Source: Streptomyces sp. DvalAA-43
Lineage (GTDB): Bacteria; Actinomycetota; Actinomycetes; Streptomycetales; Streptomycetaceae
Length of the DNA stretch: 64,000 nucleotides
Direction of reading: 5' to 3'
Assembly (NCBI RefSeq): GCF_900091725.1
Contig: NZ_FMBW01000094.1
Coordinates: 1 to 64,000, forward strand
Shown piece after piece: positions 58,361 to 64,000 of this stretch. The first letter of the stretch is position 1. The number at the start of each line of letters is the position of its first letter. Under the pieces are notes generated by a model. That model had not been told where the DNA came from, did no database searches, and saw only the letters and a list, made by a program, of their open reading frames with translations. The translations under genes and the position numbers were made by a program.

Positions 58361-58861
58361 TCATACCGTTTCGTGCAGGTCCCTCGCATAGTGCTCGATC
58401 GCCGCCCGGTACTGGTGCACGGACGGGTCCGTGCTCCCGGCCGCGAGCAGTTCCAGCAACAGCCGCATGGCTTCGTGGTGCTCGCCGGTGTTGAAGAGGG
58501 CCATGGCGAGGAACGTCCGCAGCGCCCCGTCGTCGGGGAACTGTTCGGCCCCGCCGCGCAGCACCTCGACGGCCTTCTCGTACTGCCCGAGCACCCGGCA
58601 GGTGCTGCCCAGGCCGAGCAGCGCGCCCCTGCGGTCCTCCTCGGACAGCCCGGTCCCGGACAGGGAGCGTTCGTAGAACGGCACCGCCTCGGCCTCCAGG
58701 CCGAGCACGTCGTGGGCCCAGGCGGTCTGGTAGGCGACCTCCGCGTCCTCGGGGAATGCGGCGGCGAGGGACAGCAGTCGCTGCCGTGCCTCCTCCCGGT
58801 GGCCCTCGGTGCGCAGCCGCACGGCCGTCGCGAGCAGACTGTCCCGGTCGTGATCATTCAT
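58361..58861 (-). CDS. Tetratricopeptide repeat protein
   Basis: A 166-aa all-helical protein with about four TPR-like units (ARQRLLSLAAAFPEDAEVAYQTAWAHDVLG, AVPFYERSLSGTGLSEEDRRGALLGLGSTCRVLG, YEKAVEVLRGGAEQFPDDGALRTFLAMALFNTG). It should act as a protein-binding scaffold. The ATG at 58861 is the start (MNDHDRDSL). Similar small TPR proteins are widespread in Streptomyces; the partner is unknown. Confidence 0.82.
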   Translation of the reverse strand: MNDHDRDSLLATAVRLRTEGHREEARQRLLSLAAAFPEDAEVAYQTAWAHDVLGLEAEAVPFYERSLSGTGLSEEDRRGALLGLGSTCRVLGQYEKAVEVLRGGAEQFPDDGALRTFLAMALFNTGEHHEAMRLLLELLAAGSTDPSVHQYRAAIEHYARDLHETV

Positions 58862-58984
58862 CCGGACATCGTCCCAGGCCGGTGCCGCTGTCCTCATACG
58901 GCCCCCGGTTCCGCACAGCCTCCGGCTGCCCCGCGTCTTCCCTGATCAGCTCCGCGCGCGCCGGAAGGAGCGCGCGGGGGCGAC

Positions 58985-59233
58985 CTACGCGCGGCCGGTT
59001 CTGCGCAGCCGCTCCCGCTCCTTTTCGGACAGTCCGCCCCAGACGCCGAAGCGCTCGTCGTTGGCGAGGGCGTACTCCAGGCAGGCCTCGCGCCCCTCGC
59101 AGGCGTTGCAGAGCTGCTTGGCCTCGCGGGTCGAGCTGCCGGGGGCGGGGAAGAAGAACTCGGGCCCCGCCTGGGCGCACAGCGCTGTCTCCTGCCAGGC
59201 GAGCGCGGGGTCGGTCATGGTGTTGATCAGCAT
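58985..59233 (-). CDS. WhiB-like iron-sulfur transcriptional regulator
   Basis: An 82-aa Wbl protein. The four cluster-binding cysteines are C19, C42, C45 and C51 (CX22CX2CX5C), followed by the turn motif GVWGG and a basic tail (EKERERLRRTG). These proteins hold a [4Fe-4S] cluster and act with the principal sigma factor. I chose the ATG at 59233; ATG at residue 6 (MTDPALAWQ) is also possible. Which Wbl paralogue this is cannot be settled here. Confidence 0.93.
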   Translation of the reverse strand: MLINTMTDPALAWQETALCAQAGPEFFFPAPGSSTREAKQLCNACEGREACLEYALANDERFGVWGGLSEKERERLRRTGRA

Positions 59234-59401
59234 GCGGTCCACAGTGCCCGGTCGCGATAAACGACTGATCAACGCGCCATCAATGCGGCGCGCCGATGAC
59301 TTCCGGTCAGCTCTGCGGCGCCCGCGCGTCCGGATCGGCGCGACGCGGCCCGCCGGGAAGCGGGGTGCCCTGCCCTGTACGCTCCCGCTCCCCGGACGGG
59401 G

Positions 59402-60475
59402 TCAGCGCGTGATCCCCAGTGCCGGGAGCACCGTCTCGGCCACTCGGTAGGCCTCCTCCAGCAGCGGGTTGCCGGAGAGGATGAAGGTGTCGACGCCCAG
59501 GTCCTGGAACTCCCCGAGCCGCTCGACGACCTGGGCCGTCGAGCCGACGACCGCGGTGCCCGGCCCCGGGCGGAACAGGCTCATGCCCGGCCACATGTTG
59601 GGGTGCGCCTCCAGCTCCCGGGCGTGCGCGGGAACCTTGCCGCCGTGCTGGCGGAACTGCCGCTGCCAGCCCACGCCGTCCTCGCCCGCCCGGTCGCCGA
59701 GCTGGCGGGCGTACGTCGCGTCGCTCGTCACGTCGAGGAGCCGGTCCGCCGCCGCCCAGGCCTCGTCCTCCGTGTCGCGGACGATGAGGTGGAGGCGGAG
59801 CCCGATCCTGAGCGTGCGGCCGTACGCGGCGGCGCGTTCCCTGACCCGGTCCAGCTTCTCCTTGAGCAGGTGCGGGGGTTCGCCCCAGGTGAGGAAGACG
59901 TCGACGTGCTCGGCCGCCATCTCGATGCCGGGGTCGGACGAGCCGCCGAACCACAGCGGGATGTGCGACTCCTGGACCGGTTTCAGCTCCCTGAAGGAGG
60001 CGCCCGCGTTCTTCAGGTCGTAGAAGCGGCCCTGGTGGTCGAAGACCTCACCCGCGGTGAGCCGTTTCACGATCGACCAGTATTCGGCGCTCAGTTCGTA
60101 CCGCTCGTCGTGCTCCACGTGGAGTCCGTACTCCTGGAGCGACTTCGTCGAGCCGTTGACGACATTGAAGCGGAGCCGGCCGCCGAAGAGGTTGTCGAAG
60201 CTGAGGGCCATCTTGGCCAGCAGGGTGGGCGAGATCAGACCGGGGTGGACCGCCAGCAGGGGCTTGAACCGGGTGCTGGTGGAGGCCGCCAGCGCGCTGC
60301 CGAGCGGCCAGACGTCGTACAGGTCGGTGGCGAGCAGCGCGCCGCTGTAGCCGAGGCGTTCGACGGTGCCCGCGAGCTGGGCGAGGTAGCCGAGGTCGAC
60401 CGGCCGCCGCCCCTCGGGCTCCCAGGGGTAGGCGCCTTCGCGCGGGATGATGTACCAGAGGACTTCGGTAGCCAT
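59402..60475 (-). CDS. ssuD: SsuD-like alkanesulfonate monooxygenase (FMNH2-dependent)
   Basis: A 357-aa LLM-class flavin monooxygenase that cleaves alkanesulfonates to aldehyde and sulfite. The sequence runs through the family blocks LGYSGALLATDLYDVWPLGSALAA, LAVHPGLISPTLLAKMALSFDNLFGGRLRFNVVNG and LWFGGSSDPGIEMAAEHVDVFLTWGEPP. The ATG at 60475 (MATEVLWYIIP) matches SsuD N-termini. It is the last gene of the sulfonate operon, 4 nt after the preceding gene. A dedicated FMN reductase is not present in the window. Confidence 0.9.
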   Translation of the reverse strand: MATEVLWYIIPREGAYPWEPEGRRPVDLGYLAQLAGTVERLGYSGALLATDLYDVWPLGSALAASTSTRFKPLLAVHPGLISPTLLAKMALSFDNLFGGRLRFNVVNGSTKSLQEYGLHVEHDERYELSAEYWSIVKRLTAGEVFDHQGRFYDLKNAGASFRELKPVQESHIPLWFGGSSDPGIEMAAEHVDVFLTWGEPPHLLKEKLDRVRERAAAYGRTLRIGLRLHLIVRDTEDEAWAAADRLLDVTSDATYARQLGDRAGEDGVGWQRQFRQHGGKVPAHARELEAHPNMWPGMSLFRPGPGTAVVGSTAQVVERLGEFQDLGVDTFILSGNPLLEEAYRVAETVLPALGITR

Positions 60476-60479
60476 GTCG

Positions 60480-61367
60480 TCATGCCGCCTTGTCCGCACC
60501 GGCACCGGCCAGCGCGTCGGCGACGGTGACCGGGCGGTCGATGAAGCCGGTGCGGTGGAAGATGTCGGCCGCTTCCTGCTGCTCGGCGATGAACGCGTCG
60601 GTGACGGGTTCGATCGTCCAGGGCAGGGCGCGCAGCGCGGTCTCCCAGTCGTCGGCGGATCCGCCGAGGTCGGCGGCGGCGATCTCGGCCGCCCGGCGGG
60701 GGTTGGCCGCCGCCCAGTCGTCGGCGCGCCTCAGGGCGCGGGTGAGCGCCTCGATCACCTCGGGCCGGCTCTCGGCCAGGTCGCGGCGGGCGAAGAAGAC
60801 GGAGCGGTCGCTGATGATGTCGCCGGTGCGGACCAGGGTGCGCAGACCGCCGTTGCGGCGGGCGGCGGCGAGCTGGGCGCCCTGGGCCACCCAGGCGGCG
60901 ACGGCGCCGGTGCGCAGCAGCTCCTCGCTGTCGTCGGTGCTGCGGACCGCGGTGATGTCGTCGGCGTAGGAGAGCCCGGCGTCGTCGAGTGCCTTGGCGA
61001 TCAGATGGGTCTGCCAGGAGCCGATCGCGAGGTGGACGGTGGCGCCCTTGAGGTCGGCGACCGTGTGCACGGGGCTGTCCTCGGGGACGAGGAGCGCGCC
61101 GTGTTCGGGGCGCGGGGCGGAGACCGCGGTGTACACGATGTCGTGACCGGCGGCCTGGGCGGTGACCGGCGGGGTGGAGCCGGTGCCGCCGAAGTCGATG
61201 ACGCCCCGGCTGAGGAGTTCGCCGGTGCGGACGCCGTTGGTGTACGGGTGGAAGACGACGGTCTCGCCGAGCGGGGCCAGTTCCTCCTGGGCGAGGCCGA
61301 GCCGGGAGAGGTGGTACAGGTGGTAGAGGGACGGGTTGCTGCTGTGCACACCGATGGTGATGGTCAT
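60480..61367 (-). CDS. SsuA/NrtA-type substrate-binding-fold protein lacking a signal peptide
   Basis: A 295-aa protein with the SsuA/ThiY substrate-binding fold (VIDFGGTGSTPPVTAQAAGHDIVYTAV, SPVHTVADLKGATVHLAIGS, VAAWVAQGAQLAA). Its ATG is directly followed by the mature fold (TITIGVHSSNPSLYHLYHL), with no signal peptide or lipobox, and no such start is available upstream because the ABC ATPase ends next to it. It has no cysteine, so a DszB-like desulfinase is unlikely. It may be a cytoplasmic ligand carrier or sensor for SsuD. Confidence 0.8.
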   Translation of the reverse strand: MTITIGVHSSNPSLYHLYHLSRLGLAQEELAPLGETVVFHPYTNGVRTGELLSRGVIDFGGTGSTPPVTAQAAGHDIVYTAVSAPRPEHGALLVPEDSPVHTVADLKGATVHLAIGSWQTHLIAKALDDAGLSYADDITAVRSTDDSEELLRTGAVAAWVAQGAQLAAARRNGGLRTLVRTGDIISDRSVFFARRDLAESRPEVIEALTRALRRADDWAAANPRRAAEIAAADLGGSADDWETALRALPWTIEPVTDAFIAEQQEAADIFHRTGFIDRPVTVADALAGAGADKAA

Positions 61368-62126
61368 TCAGATCACTCCGACTTCGGTACGTTCAGGGGC
61401 GTTTGAGGGGTGGTGCGGGGCCGCCTCGACCCCGAGGTCGTCGAGGAGGCGTCGGCGCAGGGCTCCGAAGGCGGGATCGCCGGGGTCGCGCGGCCGGTCG
61501 ACGGTGACCGGTTCGTCGGTGATCAGCCGGCCGTCGCGCAGCACGGCGACCCGGTCCGCGAGCCGTACGGCTTCGTCCACGTCGTGGGTGACGAGGAGGA
61601 CGGCGGGCCGGTGCTTGCGGCACAGCTCGCCCACCAGGTCCTGCATCTTCAGCCGGGTCAGGGCGTCGAGTGCGGCGAACGGCTCGTCGAGCAGCAGCAG
61701 TTCGGGTTCGCGGACCAGGGCGCGGGCGAGGGCGACGCGCTGCGCCTCGCCGCCGGAGAGGGTGGCGGGCCAGGCGTCGGCGTGCCGTTCGAGGCCGACT
61801 TCGGCCAGGGCCCGCAGCCCGTGCGCGGAGCGGCCGCGCGGCAGGGCCACCGTCACATTGGCGAGGACCTTCTTCGACGGTACGAGGCGGGGTTCCTGGA
61901 AGACGACGGTGCGGGCCTCGGGGACGAGGACCTCTCCGCCGTCGGCGCCGTCGAGGGCGCCCAGGATGCGGAGCAGGGTCGTCTTGCCGCTTCCGCTCGC
62001 GCCGAGCAGGGCGACGAACTCGCCCCGTGCGATGTCGAGTCGGAGGCTGTCGAGCACGGCGCGGTCGCCGAATACGCGGCGCAGTGCGCGTACCCGGACC
62101 GCCGGCCGGGGAGTCGGGTCGGTCAT
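61368..62126 (-). CDS. ssuB: Sulfonate/nitrate-type ABC transporter ATPase (SsuB-like)
   Basis: A 252-aa ABC importer ATPase. Walker A is GASGSGKTT, signature LSGGEAQRVALARAL, Walker B LLLLDEPFAALD and the H-loop LLVTHDVDEAV. The subgroup is that of SsuB/TauB. The ATG at 62126 overlaps the permease stop by ATGA, fixing the start. The next gene begins with no spacing. It energises uptake through the permease beside it. Confidence 0.92.
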   Translation of the reverse strand: MTDPTPRPAVRVRALRRVFGDRAVLDSLRLDIARGEFVALLGASGSGKTTLLRILGALDGADGGEVLVPEARTVVFQEPRLVPSKKVLANVTVALPRGRSAHGLRALAEVGLERHADAWPATLSGGEAQRVALARALVREPELLLLDEPFAALDALTRLKMQDLVGELCRKHRPAVLLVTHDVDEAVRLADRVAVLRDGRLITDEPVTVDRPRDPGDPAFGALRRRLLDDLGVEAAPHHPSNAPERTEVGVI

Positions 62127-62953
62127 CGGGTGGCTCCCTGTGGGGTGCGCCAGGGCATCAGTACGCGTTCCAGCAGCCGTACGACGATGTCGGCGGTGAG
62201 GCCGAGCAGCCCGTAGACGAGGATGCAGACGGCGAGGATGTCGGTGCGGGCGTAGCTCTGTGCCTGGGACATCAGATAGCCGATGCCTGCCGTCGCGTTG
62301 ATCTCCTCGGCGGCGATCAGGGCGATGACGCTGAGGGTCATGGAGAGCCGCAGCCCGGCGAGCAGGGACGGCAGGGCTCCGGGCAGGACGACCTCGCGCA
62401 CGAGGGCGAACCGGCCCATGCCGAAGCTGCGCATGGCCTCGATGAGTCTGGGGTCGGTGTCGCGCACCCCGCTCGATGTCGAGACGTACATGGGGAAGGT
62501 GGTGGCGACGGCGATGAGGAGGATCTTCGCGGTCTCGTTGATCCCGAACCAGACCATGAACAGGGGCACCAGGGAGAGGAACGGGATGGTACGCAGGGTC
62601 TGGATGGAGGAGTCGAGGAGTTCGTCGCCGAGGCGGGTGAATCCGGTGGTGATGCCGAGGACCAGCCCGGCGGCGAGCCCGATGAGGAGGCCGAGGCCGG
62701 AGCGGGTGAGGGAGGTGGTGAGTGCGTCGGGCAGCTGCCCGTTGCCCCACAGCTCCCCCACCGCGCGCAGCACTTCGGCGGGCGAGGCGAGGACGTCGGG
62801 GGTGAGGAGCCCGGTGGCGGACGCCGCCCACCACAGCGCGAGGAGGGCGAGAGGGCCGAGGGCCCGGACGGTCGCGGACCAGGTCCGGCCGCGGGCCTTG
62901 CGCCGCTGGGGGCGGGGCCGGACGAGGCCCGGGTGCAGGCCGGCGTCGCTCAT
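62123..62953 (-). CDS. ssuC: Sulfonate/nitrate-type ABC transporter permease (SsuC-like)
   Basis: A 276-aa inner-membrane permease with six spans. The EAA-type loop that contacts the ATPase lies in LIEAMRSFGMGRFALVREVVLPGALPSLLAGLRL, the pattern of SsuC/TauC. The first span (LGPLALLALWWAASATGLL) follows a basic N-terminus. The ATG overlaps the substrate-binding protein stop by ATGA. Confidence 0.92.
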   Translation of the reverse strand: MSDAGLHPGLVRPRPQRRKARGRTWSATVRALGPLALLALWWAASATGLLTPDVLASPAEVLRAVGELWGNGQLPDALTTSLTRSGLGLLIGLAAGLVLGITTGFTRLGDELLDSSIQTLRTIPFLSLVPLFMVWFGINETAKILLIAVATTFPMYVSTSSGVRDTDPRLIEAMRSFGMGRFALVREVVLPGALPSLLAGLRLSMTLSVIALIAAEEINATAGIGYLMSQAQSYARTDILAVCILVYGLLGLTADIVVRLLERVLMPWRTPQGATR

Positions 62954-63966
62954 TTCAGTTTCTCGATGTCGAGGAGGTGGGCGGCGACGTCGACCTTGTC
63001 CGTGGTGACCTTCTGCTCGGCGTAGAAGTCGGCGACGTCCTCGAAGCGTTTGATGTCCTCGGTTCCGATGGGATCGACCGTGCCGCCCTCGCGGGTGAAC
63101 GCGGCCTGGACCTCCTTCGCCTTGCCGGTGACGGCGGTCGGTCCGACATCCGTGAAGACGTTGAGGTACGCGGCGGGGTCCTGCTTCTCCTTGGCGCTGG
63201 CGTCGTGGAGGTAGCGGTGGAGCGCCTTGACGATCTCGGGGTGCTGCTCGGCGAAGCCGGTGCGCACGGCGTTGAGGCTGTAGTTGTCGGATCCGATCGC
63301 GGCACCGTCGGCGACGAAGTGCGCCTTGCCGCCGCCGATCTCGGCCACGGCGTAGGTCGCCCAGACGGCCCAGGCGTCGACCTTGCCCGTGTTGAACACG
63401 GCGGCCGTCTGGTCGGGCCGCAGATAGACCCGCTCGACCTTGTCGGCGGGGATGCCGGCCTTGGCGAGCGCCTTCAGCAGCAGGTACTCGCCGGTGCCGC
63501 CCTGGTTGACGGCGACCTTCTTGCCGATGAGGTCCTTGACCGACGCGATGCCGGAGCCGTTCTTGACGAGGATGCCCTCACCGGCCGCGTCCGGGTCGAC
63601 CGCGGTGAAGAACTTGAAGCCGGGGCGCTGGGCGAGGGAGGTGATCCCGGAGGTGATGGAGCCGGTGGCGATGTCCAGCTGGTCGGCGTTCATCGCCTGG
63701 GCCGCCGGGGCGAAGGGGCCCGCGCTGCCGGTCCAGCGCACGGTGGCGCCGACCTTCGCGAGCGCCTTGTCGAGGCTGCCGTCCTTCTTGCCGAGGGCGA
63801 GGACACCGGAGTTGCCGGGGTCGGGGATACGGATGTCCACCGTGCCCTTGGCGCCCTGGCCTCCGCTGTCGGCCTCGGAGGAGCCGCAGGCGGTGAGGGC
63901 GAGGAGCGCGGTGGCCGTGAGCAGCGCGGGGGCGGCGGCCGTGCGCAGTGGTCGGGACGGGTTCAT
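62950..63966 (-). CDS. ssuA: Lipoprotein sulfonate-binding protein (SsuA-like)
   Basis: A 338-aa extracellular substrate-binding lipoprotein. The signal peptide ends in a lipobox LTAC (lipidation at the Cys) and is followed by a Ser/Gly-rich linker. The mature fold has IRIPDPGNSGVLALGKKDGSLDKALAKVGA, LDIATGSITSGITSLAQRP and VKDLIGKKVAVNQGGTGEYLLL, as in SsuA. It is the first gene of the visible operon and its ATG is 34 nt from the window edge. It pairs with SsuC and SsuB. Confidence 0.92.
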   Translation of the reverse strand: MNPSRPLRTAAAPALLTATALLALTACGSSEADSGGQGAKGTVDIRIPDPGNSGVLALGKKDGSLDKALAKVGATVRWTGSAGPFAPAAQAMNADQLDIATGSITSGITSLAQRPGFKFFTAVDPDAAGEGILVKNGSGIASVKDLIGKKVAVNQGGTGEYLLLKALAKAGIPADKVERVYLRPDQTAAVFNTGKVDAWAVWATYAVAEIGGGKAHFVADGAAIGSDNYSLNAVRTGFAEQHPEIVKALHRYLHDASAKEKQDPAAYLNVFTDVGPTAVTGKAKEVQAAFTREGGTVDPIGTEDIKRFEDVADFYAEQKVTTDKVDVAAHLLDIEKLK

Positions 63967-64000
63967 GGTGTCGGAGACCTCACAACTCAGGGGGATGGGA

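Noticed and set aside
60480..61367. Possible DszB-like sulfinate desulfinase.
   Set aside because: DszB relies on a catalytic cysteine. This protein contains none, so only the shared fold remains.

Overview
The window is a high-GC actinobacterial chromosome segment with Streptomyces-like gene content. It has a bacterial hopanoid operon with separate hpnC, hpnD and hpnE genes, an SsgA-like sporulation protein, a WhiB-like protein, a DUF397/XRE/HATPase regulatory set, frequent GTG and TTG starts, and many ATGA/GTGA stop-start overlaps. From memory, the gene order resembles the SCO6715-SCO6767 part of the Streptomyces coelicolor chromosome; I could not check this by search. I saw no tRNA, rRNA, CRISPR array or insertion sequence.

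Layout. (1) 1-8356, minus strand: hopanoid operon hpnC-hpnD-hpnE-polyprenyl synthase-shc-hpnG-hpnH, running into a partial ispG at the left edge. (2) 8802-15864, minus strand: a tightly coupled set of seven genes: a 608-aa CDP-alcohol phosphatidyltransferase (apparently with a CTG start), a nucleotidyltransferase, an archaeal-type sn-glycerol-1-phosphate dehydrogenase, a second CDP-alcohol phosphatidyltransferase with an altered motif, a GT2 glycosyltransferase, and a two-component ABC exporter. This is the most system-like and least explained part. (3) 16246-19403, plus strand: a CDF metal transporter, a 22-aa ORF, a methyltransferase-acetyltransferase fusion and type 1 IPP isomerase. (4) 19452-30671: single genes for a HATPase, an HdeD-like membrane protein, an enoyl-CoA hydratase, DJ-1 and GlxA proteins, an SCO6745-family protein, Tex, ABC-F and BCCT. 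(5) 30794-43072: secreted peptidases (S15, M1, M4), LacI, TetR and TrmB/LuxR-like regulators, a divergent pair of MpaB-type oxygenases and a macrodomain protein. (6) 43204-49812: a MerR regulator and a four-gene beta-oxidation operon. (7) 50017-59233: a reductase, a small membrane protein, a hydrolase, endonuclease V, a YciI-like protein, a secreted propeller protein, an SsgA-like protein, the HATPase/XRE/DUF397 set, an acyl-ACP desaturase with a clear operator array, a TPR protein and a WhiB-like protein. (8) 59402-63966, minus strand: an aliphatic-sulfonate uptake and desulfonation operon with two substrate-binding proteins, one without a signal peptide.

How the parts fit. Regions 1 to 3 form an isoprenoid and membrane-lipid island. 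IspG and IDI supply or balance C5 units, the prenyl synthase elongates them, HpnC/D/E make squalene, Shc cyclises it, and HpnH and HpnG build the C35 side chain. The inserted block pairs a G1P dehydrogenase with nucleotidyl and CDP-alcohol chemistry and an exporter. This suggests synthesis and export of a polyol-phosphate glycan or glycolipid, whose product I cannot identify from sequence.
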